A DNA stretch of 64,000 nt from Mugil cephalus (lineage: Eukaryota; Chordata; Actinopteri; Mugiliformes; Mugilidae). The number at the start of each line of letters is the position of its first letter. Positions within the stretch are counted from its first letter, which is position 1. Location of the stretch: contig NC_061774.1 of the NCBI RefSeq assembly GCF_022458985.1, positions 11,088,616 to 11,152,615 on the forward strand, in the 5' to 3' direction. The notes below the pieces were generated by a model. The model saw only the letters and a program-made list of their open reading frames with translations, ran no database searches and was not told the DNA's origin. Shown piece by piece: positions 51,087 through 63,889 of the stretch. Position numbers and translations under genes: made by a program.

Positions 51087-53706
51087 GAGGTTATAGGTTG
51101 TGAATAATTACATGGTTTTCAAATATGGCTCTTGCATGTCTCTCTGCAAAAAAAAAAAATATCAATATTAACAATCCATTTGTACTCTAATTTGTCTGTC
51201 TATGTGTCTGAACACTGAGGTGGATTCATCTAAAACTGTCAACATATTTCTGGAATGAAAAGAAAATGAAAGGACAAACGTCTCCACGCACACAGTTATT
51301 CAAACATTTATTCATGCAGCTCTGGAGGAAGATGTAGCACACAAACCTTCACACACACAGTCAGATGGCGTATTTTCAGTAGTGAGTTGTAAATGACCTA
51401 TTTAGGCACTTAATTGATTTTGTACGCATAACAATGACCATGCAGCTTAAAGCATTAGCTGCTCTATAATAGAGCCTTGAAGGCTGCAGAGTCTACCTAA
51501 TTCACATAATGGAAAGCTATTAATGCTCAGCAGCACTGCATGGAACTGCACCGGAGCTTTCAGGACGTCCAGGCTGCATGACTACTGACTCATCTTAAAG
51601 GGATTTCAGATAGAAAGTGAACCTCGAAATGAATTAACTTTTACTGAAAGATGTTTAATTTATGTTTTACTTAAATCTTTCAACTTCATCTGTGAGAACA
51701 CTAGTTACTCTGACACTGAAAATAACACACAACAGACACGCATCTAAAGTATTTTTGTTGTGTGGGTGCATATTTGAGAAGATTAGGACGTTTTTAACAT
51801 TTTTTTTAATGCAATGTGATGCAACTTAATGTGTGGCTGTTAGTTGCAAAGCAAAAAAACTACCTCACATGTTGGAAGCTTGCAGGTCAAGAGCCACAAG
51901 GCTGAAGACAAGCAGAACCCTTCAATTTTAAGCTCAATTAGCTTTGTCGTTGGGAAGTCAACTGAGGTTGTTCTTGGGGCTTTGAGGGGTAAAGCATGGA
52001 TTGATTAAATGTCTTACATGGAAGCCCTTAAAATAAAATAAAAAAAAACAACAACATGAGAAATGAAAAAGCTCCTCATGACTGACATTTAGTGGTGAGG
52101 GAGAACAGAACAGAAAAGCTACTTGATGTTCTTCAGTTTGACAGAGCCAGTGAATCTATTTGCAGAAATTCTTTTTTTTATTATTTATTTTTTTTTATTC
52201 TGAATTAGCAAGCTGCAGAGGAAAAACTGAGGAGGAGTCTCCACCCACCGGCCCAGGGTGGGGAGAAACACCACTTTATTCTTTCAGTCCTCTTCTTTGT
52301 TTTCCAGATTTGTTTTTAACAAGTCTGTTCTTCTGCGACAACAGCCTTTTCACTGACAGCTTAAAATGCAGTAAGTTCATTCCCAGAGACGTGCCGTGAG
52401 CAAGACGCGAGCATTTGAAACGGCCATGACATTTAAAGTGAGGAAACAAACATTTGTCTTATTTTCCTATGGCGCTCAGCTTTAAAGACAAAAGGTCAAC
52501 TTTTGGCCTTTCTCAATTATTGAATATTGATTATTTTTCCTGCAATTACCTTTAACTGTGTGTTTTAAAGGAGGGAGTAATGAAGGTGTAGGTTTTCAGT
52601 AATGATCTAGGTCCTTACTTTAGAAGCATTTAATGAAAGAGATGCTGAGAATGTGCCATGATCACAATTGATTGTGTCTAAAGCATAGACACATCTGCGT
52701 CTTATCTGCTTCCTACCTTTGAGATTAGTTTGAGATTAGTTTCCAATTAAAAACTTTCAAATCCCTTAAAGGAAAAGAGCAAGTGACTAAGAATGTGTAT
52801 CATCTACAGCAGTCGGGAAATGTTTAGGATGTTTTGCACTTATATGCAAATAATAATAATAATATGAACACTAACAACAGTATTAAAATAAGCAACAGCA
52901 AAACAATACCAATCTGAACCACCACCACGCCGTTATAAGATAAATAAGCGCTTGATCACACAAAGATTTTATATTCACTTGCAGTGGCTTAGATCCAGCA
53001 GGGAGGAAACGTCGGATGGAGAGAAGGAAAGAAAAAAATCAAAGAGACAGAAAATCTCCAGTGATGCAGGAATTAGTCAGGTTCACAAGAGGAGACTATT
53101 GCCCCACAGTGTTGGTGTTTGGGTACCGTCTCAAACCAAAGGGACATGCCTGTGTTATCCCCCCACAAAAAGGAAAGCAAACAATGGAAACATTCTCGTC
53201 CTGTTTCTGAGTACCACTTTTAATCACTGTGTGACTTTTTTTTGTGTTTCTGAAAGGGAAAAGAAAAAGGAAAGGCTGAATCCATCACCCAGAGTCGACC
53301 AGTACGCAGAATGCACAGAAAAACAGATAATCATCTACATGAGAAACCAGCACAGACGACATTAAACTACAAATCCTTCCTCCTTCATCAGCCACTGGCT
53401 GTCTAGTTCAGCCTATTCACATTTTCTGTGAAACCTTGATGATGTAGGTGACGATGAAAAAGAGAGAATGTTTTCAGATCTCAAAGTGGCTCTGAGTACA
53501 GCTGGCCCATAAGTGAAGTCCAAACATTTGTATTCAGCCAAAAGGAAAAGTGTAGTACCGGTGTGTGTATCAGACAGGACTGTCCCAGCTCATTCACATC
53601 AACTTTCCACTGTTTCTTTCTCCTTGGCTGAATATATCTGGTTTTGTTGCTTTCCACACCCATCTGTGGTTTTCAGGTTCACACATCCCTCCAGCTCAGA
53701 CTCTGC

Positions 53707-53731
53707 TTTTTTTTTTTTTTTTTTTTTTTTT
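53707..53731. repeat. T25 tract
   Basis: Homopolymer run of 25 T. No adjacent retroelement body or target duplication was recognised. Confidence 0.85.
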
Positions 53732-56700
53732 GAAAGTGCTGCTTTTGCCTCATGCCTTTTTCACAACTGACTAAAATGACAAACACAAGTGTAAGTAATA
53801 ATATTATTAACTGCTGCACAAACTGCTGTTACAGCCCTGTTGTTCATGTAATTGGTTCAGTCTTTTTACTGGTGTGTTTACAAGTGAACGGTAAAAAGGC
53901 CACTAAGGCGCGTGAGGCAAAGCTCATGACAGAGTGGATCTACTGGGAGAGGTTAAGACCGAGGGACATAAGAGACGAGGACACAAGTGGCTTCCCATGC
54001 CTAATTGAGTGCATTGTTAGTTCTCGCCCTTAGCTGGTCACTGTCCCATTTCATTACCTGTCAGTCACTTTAACGAGGCGTCTACATTTAAACAACCTGC
54101 AGTCTGATGTTACAGCACGTCTGATTCCAAACCTGTATTATTGATCAGGTTGTGTCTGAGGCAAATTTAGCTTCCACTTGGATTACACTTGTAATCAGCT
54201 GTACAGTAACTACATTTAGAGATGCACCAACAAATGCAAACTGAAATTCAAGTGAAATATCTAAATTCAAATAAACATAACTATACGACTTGGAAGAAAA
54301 GGACAGCACTGCACAGTTAAATTTTTACACATTTTTGCATGTATTAAAAATGATGTATTAAAACAGTTACTTTTAGTTTATTTATTTATTTTATTAGTCC
54401 TCAATCCCACTCAGCACTTAGCAGCTTTCAGCTCAGCCCTTCAGTTTCAGTTTACAGTTTTGGTTTACTCCCACAGGCTGAAAGCACTGAAGCAGGCTGC
54501 TGTTCCTGCTCTCATATAAAAGACCAAGAGAAAAAGCAAAAAGTGGGCAAACTTTCTACATTTTGACAACATAACATTAACTCTAATACAATCCTACTGG
54601 CAATATTTCTCTTTTCAACCTCTTTTAACTACAACACACCCATTCATCTTTTTATGTGCCACTCATCAGGTACATACGGTGAATGTTTCCGCTGTGTCTT
54701 GATATACAAACAGTGATATGCATGTTCGATATCTAGCCAAAAGCTTCCACTTTTCATCTATTTATAACATTTAAAAAGAATAAATATGATATAAATAAGA
54801 TTTCAAATCTCATCATTTTCCCCCCGCACCCTTCAACCCTACTCTAAAAAGTTTAGCCATCTTCCCATAATCCCCTTCTTCCTTGTGCTCTGTCTAATCC
54901 CAGGGCTCCACTATCACCACCCTCTGACAGATCATTTTTAAGAGCATCCCCCCCATTCTCTCCCGCAGCTCATCCTGATGTGCCAGTCACGCTACACTCC
55001 GTGACCCCTCTCATCCTCGCAGCATCCTCCAGCCCCTCTTAACCACTGCTCCCTCCTCCTCCTCCTCCTCCCCCCTTTGCTCCCAACCCATCAACGCCAC
55101 AGAGTTTACGTCTTATTTCTCACTCATCCACCGACCACTGTGTGCAGCCTGCTTGGTCATGTTGTGGCCAGTGCCAGCCATCAGCAACTAATTAAAGTCC
55201 CTTCACTGGTCAAATCACATTTGTCCTTTGCTGCTAATTAAACTGCCATCTCCCTGCCATTTCTTTCCCACAAACCCTCCCTTCTTTACTCTTCTGTTTT
55301 TTTTCTCACATATACACCGTGGGATAAATTAAAGGATTATTTTATGTTATCTCACAATAAGTTAATTTCCTCCATCCTCCATCTGACTTCCTGTTGTGTC
55401 GTCTCTGCCCCTCCCGTTCTCTGATTGACCAACAGTGTCATTTTCAGCTAAACAGCTGCAGCCAGAGGGGTTAAACAGTGTCATGCCAAGCTTACTCATT
55501 ATACCATGCACTCATATTTGTCCTGAGATGAAATCTGAACTCTTACTTTTCCCCGCTTCCGCAGATGATGTCCTCATCGTGGCTGCAAGTGATGCCCAAG
55601 CAGTTTGAAATGCGCAGCGAGCATTTTAATTACAAGCTTTTGGAGTCCAGCTTGCTGATCAAATTAACTGTTATGACTCTTATCAGCATTGCAAGGCTCC
55701 TGGAGCCATTTCCTGGCACAAACTTGTTGTATTGTGACCAGGCTGTTGTAAAAAGTGTACATTGTCCTGACCTTTTTATTCTTGTTTAAAATATGTGTGT
55801 TATTTTAGACTTTAAGCGTGACCTGAGAAGCTCCGCTGAGTCGAACGCTGAACTCTGCAGTGTCTCTTTTGGCCACTAGCAAGCAGCAGCACGCACTCTA
55901 TCTGTCAGCAGGTTACAGACTTGAGGAGATATTTATTTCTCTGGCTGGGACATCACAGAGCGACCCCTGAGCCCAGTTTAAAACCCTGTAAAGCGCTCCT
56001 GTGTTTTTCCCTCTGCCCAGGTGCTCAGCAGCTCAGGGATGAGGATCGATGCCCCCCCTCCTTCCCCCTCCCCCCTGACTCAACTGCACGGCAGCTACAG
56101 ATTCTGTAATGGTGTAATGTAGTTCATAAATATCGACCACTGGGCTGGTATGGCAGGTATAAATCCTAGAGGAATGTCCTGTGCAGGATAATGGGGGAGA
56201 TGGAAGGCGACGGGCAGCTACAGGAAAGAGATCAAACTGCTGACGCTCACCACCGTGCTGCATCAAAGTAGAGTCAGATTGAGACTCGGTTAAATCGGTC
56301 AATCATGATGATGCTCAAAAAGCTTGTACCTACAATCAAATATAAAAAAAACGAACCACAAGGTGAAATACATACAGTGTGCGTATGCATATTATCTGTG
56401 TGTGGGTTTGTCTCGCAAAGAAGAATAAATGCTTATTGATTGTTGACTGCAGCATGAAATGCTCTTTACTGTTGGCTCCCTGCCGGTCTAACAGACTGCA
56501 AAAGTCTTGTGTCTCTTGTTTATGGCCGAGATTTGTCATCTCTGTCATCTTCCGTTGTACCTCCCCTTCTCCTTTTCCCTCTCACCCTGCTTGTTACTCC
56601 TCTTTCCTCCCGCTCTACACACCCATCCAGTTTTATCTCTTTTGTCAGACATGGAGAGTGACCTGCTCTCCTTTTTTAATCCATCAGTGTTCAACCTCTG

Positions 56701-57280
56701 ACATTTGACATTTTTGCTTTGCTTATACAATAAAACCTGCTGTGTAACTATTATTGGAGACACCTGCAACCATATGCAAACACCTCGGTGGGATTAATCT
56801 TCACGCTTGAGTTTTTATTCAGATAATGCAATTATAAATTGGCACCTATCCATGTTCTTCTAATGTTTTGCGTTATTTTTGCTGCACACACGGAGGGACA
56901 AATCGTGTGCAACATTGGCTCACAAGAAAACGAAGAAGAAGAAATAATATAATATACCAAAAAAGCAACAAAAAAAAGCAATAAAGGTCAAGTGACGTTT
57001 AGAACCCACAATATGATGCGACAGTCTTGCCCTGCAGCGATATGGCCCAACAACACAACACCTAGTCACCCCTCAGTCCCTCCATCCCAGCCACACTCAT
57101 GTGGCTGCTCTCCTAATGGAAATTGATGCAGATGTCAAGTATCTAATTTATGTGTCAAACAGGGCGAGGATGGTTGAACAAATACGAGCTATAATTGCTG
57201 AGCCCAATTCCAGTTCAGTGGCTGTCACTACATCTGCAGGATTACGACGCTGTGCGTGTGTCTGTGCCTCTCTTTTTGTG

Positions 57281-57300
57281 TTTTTTTTTTTTTTTTTTTT
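57281..57300. repeat. T20 tract
   Basis: Homopolymer run of 20 T next to GTGTGT-type sequence; no flanking element recognised. Confidence 0.85.
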
Positions 57301-59527
57301 GCATGCACAGTTTTTAATTACAAACCAGAGTTGTGCACCGAGGGGGATTTGGGCTTGCCCGCACGACTTCGCAAGAGCTGTCGCCTGATTTTAGGGTCGG
57401 GGATAGAATCAGGTTTATGTTCGCGTTAGACTAAATAATGTACTGACGTGTAGATCTAATAAAGCAATGGTTGGGCAAGGGGTGTTTACACACAGGGTTG
57501 GAGTAAGCCTCCAGGAAGTGAAGGCAAGTCAATGTAATGTCCTCTGAAGTGAACACAACCGTGTGCGTGTGTGTGGCCGACAAGATGTTTGCTGGAGAAT
57601 TAGTTGGAAGCACCGTCAGTCGCTGGAAAACAGAAGCGTGTGTTCTTGTCCGTTATGGGGTGTCTTTCAGACACTGTAGACACTTCTCATTTGAAAAAAA
57701 AGTATTAAAAGAGCTTAACAAGAGCTTTTTTTAAATTGATTGACATAGCACCAACAGTCAGTCAGCTCTACTTATTCTTTTTTAGTGCTACATCATAATT
57801 CAGCTGTTATGAGATAAGGAGGGGAAGCATCTCAACACACACTTCCAGATTTATGATTGTGTGCATGCACATTTTTATTCGCAGGCTGCTCTTCAGCAAC
57901 CGCACAACCTCGCTGTCGTCTTCAGCGAACGGAAGGTGAAGCTGGACGCCTCGAGGGTGTCAGACTGTCAGCAGCTGCAATTAAGAAACTTAACTTTAAA
58001 GCACATTTCACTTTGCCATGACCTCAACAAAATGATACAGTGTCCTTGACCACACCGAAAAAAAAGAGAAGAGATGCGACTGATCAAGTCTGATGGTTGC
58101 TTTCAATTTATTTCACGATCAACTTAGCAGGATGCCAGGTCTCATCACCGTCCCCTCCTCAAAGACAAGATTCAACAAGTCACGCAACAAGACTGGCAAG
58201 TGGGAAGAAAAAGAAAAGGCGTGTTTAATTCTATCAACCGCCGAGAAAACAAAGATGGAAGAAATCAGTTCATACACTGTTCCGCCGTTGGCAGCAGTGA
58301 CAGATGAGTGCATCATGACAGTGACACCTCTCAGAAATAATTACTGGACACAGATTCAAGTAAGATCTCAGATAACAAATCGCGATAATCGAGGGTACAG
58401 CATAACGGAATATAATGCGAGTGAAGAGATGGTCGGTTTGTTTCAGCTTAGTGCATATAAAATACTATACAATATTATTTCTGCTGGTTTCCTTGGTGAT
58501 GGATGCTATCAAGCATTGGTTTGACAAAGCCAGCATACTGTACCTCTAAAAAAAAAAGCACAGTGAGCAGCAACAGCTGTATTTTTAGCACTACCCTCAT
58601 TCACTTAAAGCAAATCTGCTTTTAAACTTCACAAAAGTCATAGATTTAATTTGTCTATGAAATAAATCAGGCCACAGTCCGAGTGAGCATAAAAACAGAC
58701 TCCAACTCCCCCGCGCTCCATTTTTTCATTTGAGCAGTCCAGCTGTCGGCCGTTCTGCGTCCTCTCTCAGTCTCATTTTCAAGGCAAATATCAAAAAGTT
58801 CTTGCAGCATGTGTGGCCAAAAGGGGGGAGTGATCTTCCATGCGTCTGCCACAGAAGAGATTCGTCTTCTTCTCTTCAGGGCCAGTGATGGCGATGTGAG
58901 GCCCTTATTGACGCGATGAGCCTGCTTGTGAGAGTCAGTGGTTCTGTTCGTCTTTGGGCTACGTCTGTCCTTGAGTAAACAAAAATCAGATGTAATGCTG
59001 TGTCCATGCTAGCCCCAATTATGTCATGTTTTACCCATTAGACTTGAAAGTCCTGCACAGGAAAAAATTACGGTCCTGAGTTGCTGCTGGTCAGGTTAAT
59101 CTTAACAGTGATAAAGGTCAATACACTTTCAGGTTTCACTTCATGTTTTGAATTCAGATGTAAATATGGTTAACTATGGCTTGCCCAGGAGTTCCTGAAA
59201 AAAAAAAAAAAGAAATATAGTAGTAAATATTGCGACTGATGCTATAACAAAAACCTTCCTTTATCTTCCTCACTGAAATAAGTTAAGCAAATTTGAGGTT
59301 TTCAGGTTCGTTAAAATGCACGATTCCCAGCTCCTGTTGTAAATAACATGCAGAGGATGACGATGGCAGACGGGGAGCAGGTGTTGGAAGTACGCTGAAG
59401 TGCACTGATATAAATTCCCAGTCAGAGTGCGGTGAGAGGCGGACGTGTGAGTTCATGTGAGAAAATGTTTTGCAGAGCTCTGTTTCTAGGAGGGGGGAGT
59501 AAAAAGTTCAGGAGCGAAGCTCGGACT

Positions 59528-62500
59528 TCAGTTATGCTCCACGTCGTCGAGGATGGGGGTGGTGTAGTTCTGGAACAGAGGCTGCATGAAGAGGCCCAAT
59601 GTCCCGACCACACACACGCACACAAAGATCCACAGGAAGAGGCGGTCGATCACCATGGCCACATACTTCCAATCTTCAATGATCTGCAGGGAGAGAGAGA
59701 AACTAGATGTGCAATGCAGCCTCTGTTTTGTGAATGTGTTTGAACTGAACCATTATCTTTTATAATATATTATTGTCTCTGGTTCTTATTTTTTATATAT
59801 AGCATAGGTCTTCAGCAACTCGCAACTCACTGAATTAAACCTACCAAAGACCTGCTCTGATAAATGAATGCTTTATTTCGAACATGTAATACCAAAAAAC
59901 AAAACAAAGAATAGAACATTTGAACAATATTTGCTGAAAAGGAGTAGGAAGAAGCCTTATTTAATCCTACCCTGTTGTTATTTTGTCTACAGACACTCAC
60001 CCCCTCATCATCATCCTCGCTCTTCATTTTCTCTGCAATGTAGCGCACTCCATCCACTGCATCCTCCACGTCAATGTTGCTCTTGAGCGTCATCCTCTTC
60101 CTGAACTCCGTGTTCTCCGACAAGTCGCTGACCTTCCAGCCGTAGCGCTTGGCGGACTCCTCGTTGACGTAGAAGGACGAGGAGGAATCCGCCATCCCTG
60201 CGCCGCTTCCAGCCCCGCCCTCCGCGCCGCGCAGCTTCTGCTCCGAGTACTTTTGTTTCTGGTGTTTTTTTCGGAACCTTTCACGGATGTTGGAGCTGCC
60301 GGGCCTCCGCATGAAGAGGAAGGAGGGGAGCCGGTACAGGAAGACGCGCTTGACCCAGAGGGGCATGGTGTGCGTGCTTGGGGATCGGTGGTGCACGTTG
60401 AGCACGCAAACACTGGTGACGATGGAGAAGGTGACCAGCACCATCGCAAACATTAGGTACTTCCCAATCAGAGGCACTGCTAAAGACGTGGGTGGCACAA
60501 TCTTAGAGATTAGGAGTAGAAACACAGTCAGGGCCAGGAGGACAGAGATGCAAAGAGTCATCTTCTCGCCACAGTCTGACGGGAGGTAGAACACCAGAAT
60601 AGCTAGAGATGTGATGAGGATGCAGGGGATGATGAGGTTGATGGTGTAGAACAGAGGTTTCCTCTTTATGATAAAGTCATAGGTGATATCCAGGTATCGG
60701 ATATCATTGGGGTCTTCATTCTTGCGCCCAGGCAGTGACACAATATCCCACTCACCACTGGGTTTGAAGTCGTCGCGTGAGGCATAGTCACTGAGGAGGA
60801 TGAGGTCGATCTCCGTGTGGTCGTAGGTCCAAGAACGGAATTTGAGGGTGCAGTTCTGCTGGTCAAAGGGGAAATCGCGGACCTCGATTTTGCAGGCTGA
60901 CTTGTAGATGGCTGGTGGGAGCCAAGTCACCTCGCCATTGTTGGAGACCAGAGCGTTTGAGTAGAAAGAGACTTCATAGGTGCCATCGGCACTGAGGAAA
61001 AAATGTAGGGATCAAAAGAAAAGAGGAAGAAAAGTTAAGCTGTGAAATAAAGGATGATAACGGCAAGGAGCATGGCAAATCATATTGAGGCTATCTAATA
61101 ATTCATTCCAACCTATCTACACTTCAAACACAGATGATACTGTAGAAGATAATAGTGATAGTATTGATAATGCTTATTTGCTTTTAAGGCAGGTGCTTCA
61201 AACAGGCCTTATATACATACCTTGTCTAGCCTGGGTAAATCTTCAAAAAAAAATAGGTTAATCAAAAACCACTGATTATTCTGCTTAGCTTGTTAAAATC
61301 TAACCAACCCCTTGAGATATGTCAATAATGAACACTTTTCTGTATAAGATTATGGAAAGTAAGACTCTGTCTGAGGGAGTTTTCAAATAATCTGAACACA
61401 TATTCCTCTGGGAAACCTTACAACCCTTATCACACGTTAATGTGATGTGGTCGGGGTAGCGCTGATGTAATAGAGGTGTTGAACTACAGTTAAACCTGAC
61501 CCTGTATTTGCCTCAATACTACCTCACCCAGCCGCCAACCCTGGCAGATGATTTATACCATTAGCTATGCTTTTATTTATTCATATCAAATATTCCTGCC
61601 ATGGCTGCAAATTGACACTCTGCTTCATCAGACTGCTCATTGACAGATTCTTCCACACCTTTAACCTTTAACGACGATGTGTTCATCATCTCCAGAGAAG
61701 AGCAACATCGAACCTGCTGAGACTTTTCTTCGTCCCACCAAGTCTGCAGTTGATGCATTATGAATACAGCGCACATCAATTATAAAGCAACTTAGGAATT
61801 CAACCATCACACTTGACCTCTTTGGTGCTGCAGCGTAGGCTAATTAAAAATGCAGAGACCACACCTGCTCACTGTGACCTGTCAGACTTGGTCAGAAAGC
61901 TCAACCTGAAGGTATAAAGTAGTGCTGATCATCTCTTATCATTTTGTGTAGGCAAAATCATTACACTTTTGTAATGTGTTCCTTAGCTGACCAGCAATCT
62001 ATGTTCATAAAAGTTTAACGCCTTCACGGCCTGTTAACGGTGCAATGACTTCGCTGACCCAAACACAAAAGCTACAAGTCCAAACAACTGTGAGTCACCT
62101 CAGCCTCAGGCTGAGAGCATAGATGGCATTCAATGCACAGTTTAAGGAAACAATATGACAGCTTTCTCAGGTCTCAGCAGATGTGATAGTGTGTGAAGTG
62201 ATGATAATATAAGGTAGGTGAAACTTCACAGAAAACAAAAAACATAAAAAACAGTACAGTCAAAACTAGATTGAACTCTGATCATAAGACTAAAGGCTTC
62301 ATGGATACATCAAGGTTTAAATGAGCAGTTAATGTTATACAACACATCAACATCAGACCAATGTGTTCATCTGTATGTATGACAGATGAAGTGAGGTCCA
62401 AAAGCCTTCGTATCTGTTACCATACCATAATACTCCAGTGAATATGGGCAGCATGACTAATTTGTCCTTGACTCAACTCACAACAGCACCGAGTTTCTCC

Positions 62501-63889
62501 TGTATTGATCTTCTGTAACAATTTTATGCAGATTTTAGATGTGAACACAACATGAAAATGATCTTCGATCAATATTTTGTGCTGCTCAGTAAGAAGAAAC
62601 ACGCACGAAATTGCACAGGGATTTGTCCTGTTTCAGTCCTGTTCAGCTTGTAACCGTATTAGTCGGTAAGTTAGTGTAAGTGTGTTATAGCACACTGATT
62701 TTTGTCAAAACATTAATGGCCAGTGAAGGCCATGATGTGGTCCTGTGTATATATTGTATTGATCCACCTCCAGGTCTGTAGTGTGCAGTACAAATACACA
62801 AGAATACTTTTTTTTAATTTAAGGTATTTCACTCTGTATGTGTGGGAAAATAAACCCTGTCATGTGTGATCGTCTGGTGGCCTTATTCTGGTTAAAATTA
62901 TCTCAAGCACGATTAGAAGCTAAACATTATAATATATAGCCTTCACAGCAGCAGTAATCATGGGCTATAATATTATGTGTTCAGGGTGTCCTTTGGTTTG
63001 TTCATCTTGACATCTCTCGAGTGGCTTGAAGAAATTTCTACAGATTTGTTCCAAACACTTGGAGTCATGGATGAACCGATTTAAATTAAGTGTTCAAAGG
63101 TCAAATCTCTGGTCCCTGTATCCTCAGAAAACACATTTTTGGTCATATGCTAATAAGGATCAAATTTCCCACACATGTCTAACAGGATAAAATTATTTAG
63201 TGATAACATTTTATGTGTAAAAAGTCAAAGATCAACCCTACTGGGACATCAGGAGAATCCCTTGATTGGTTAATGGAGTTAAAGTGGCTGCAAGGCAGAT
63301 ATTTTTGATGCCATGTGTATTACAGTTAATGCTAAAGTCAATTGCTATTGCTAGCTACTAGTTTCTTGACAAGGACACTAATAATTAAAATGTGACCAAA
63401 TTCACTAGAACCGTTAATCTTCAGGATTAATACTTAACAATGTCTACTATGGCCCTACTTGTTTAAGCTTTTCACCAGATTTTTAATCTCACTCTCTCCC
63501 AATCTCACTTTGTGTCATCACAAGGTTCCCAGTGGTGTTAAATAAATGTATTTGGTGGAATTCATTATGTCAAAAGATCTGACAAGTGGGTTTAAAAGGG
63601 ACACGTACGAGGATGGATGGCATAAGAGGATAAAATAATAAAAACAAAACAAAAACAAACCTTTTAGGAAAATGGGGGATTTTGTAACTATTGCAATGAA
63701 GTTGCTCAGTCTTTGTTCCCACTTTCATTACTTAGTTTTACACACACACGCGCGCGCGCTCATTATGTCGGTCACATACTTGTTATAGAGGACGATGTCT
63801 GGCAGCCAGATGTGCTGCGACGGGAGCCTGATTTTCTTGATTCCCTCATACTCTTCAGGGTCCCACATTAATCTGTAGTCGTTCCACCC
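59528..63889 (-). CDS. Neuronal nicotinic receptor beta-2/beta-4-type subunit, 3' part
   Basis: Structural beta subunit supplying the complementary face of the agonist site in neuronal nAChRs. Three exons are in the window: 63889-63780 (110 bp), 60991-60001 (991 bp) and 59683-59528 (156 bp), all with consistent phases, giving the last 418 residues; exons 1-3 are off the right edge. Visible are [20 protein letters not shown], the Cys-loop KSACKIEV...FPFDQQNC, a loop C without paired cysteines ([14 protein letters not shown]), M1-M3 with M2 [20 protein letters not shown], a basic cytoplasmic loop, and M4 in [16 protein letters not shown]. It mixes beta-2-like ([28 protein letters not shown]) and beta-4-like ([23 protein letters not shown]) segments. 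Its place upstream of chrna6 mirrors CHRNB4 upstream of CHRNA3. It may be the fish beta-5 gene (chrnb5) rather than chrnb2 or chrnb4; the sequence here cannot settle it. Confidence 0.9.
63010..63290. repeat. Decayed copy of an abundant fish interspersed repeat
   Basis: In order it contains GAAATTTCTACAGATTTGTT, CACTTGGAGTCATGGATGAA, TTCAAAGGTCAAATCTCTGG, TTTTTGGTCATATGCTAAT, TGTCTAACAGGATAAAATTA and TAACATTTTATGTGTAAAAA, then GTCAAAGATCAACCCTACTG. This order is typical of a repeat very common in percomorph fish (GTCAAAGGTCAAGGTCAC type). Ends are approximate and the class is not assigned. Confidence 0.62.
63741..63759. repeat. Alternating CA/CG (Z-DNA-prone) tract beside a splice donor
   Basis: CACACACACGCGCGCGCGC, strictly alternating pyrimidine and purine over 19 bp, about 20 bp inside the intron from the donor GT at 63779-63778 of the beta-2/beta-4-type gene. 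In the transcript it reads as a GC/GU alternation. Confidence 0.8.

Larger units (their letters stand above)
50790..59527. other. Intergenic between chrna6 promoter and the beta-2/beta-4-type gene 3' end
   Basis: About 8.7 kb. The left end holds the chrna6 promoter (GC-rich, paired AP-1 sites). The middle contains oligo-T runs (53707-53731, 57281-57300) and a CCT-rich tract near 55048-55078. Complex, repeat-free blocks with several TAATTA homeodomain cores lie near 55170-55250, 55600-55740 and 57110-57240, and could be enhancers. The right end must hold the 3' UTR of the beta gene. A 143-codon ORF at 58093-58524 has no recognisable feature and is taken as chance. Confidence 0.5.
60992..63779 (-). 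other. Intron 4 of the beta-2/beta-4-type gene
   Basis: 2.8 kb between the 110-bp exon and the large exon. It holds a decayed interspersed repeat (about 63010-63290) and an alternating CA/CG tract next to the donor. No other exon is needed, since the phases join exactly. Confidence 0.7.

Noticed and set aside
58093-58524. 143-codon plus-strand ORF
   Set aside because: No signal peptide, domain, repeat or homology was recognised, and there are no matching splice sites; this length is expected by chance in 64 kb.
59983-60589. Overlapping ORFs on both strands
   Set aside because: These are out-of-frame shadows of the large exon of the beta-2/beta-4-type gene.
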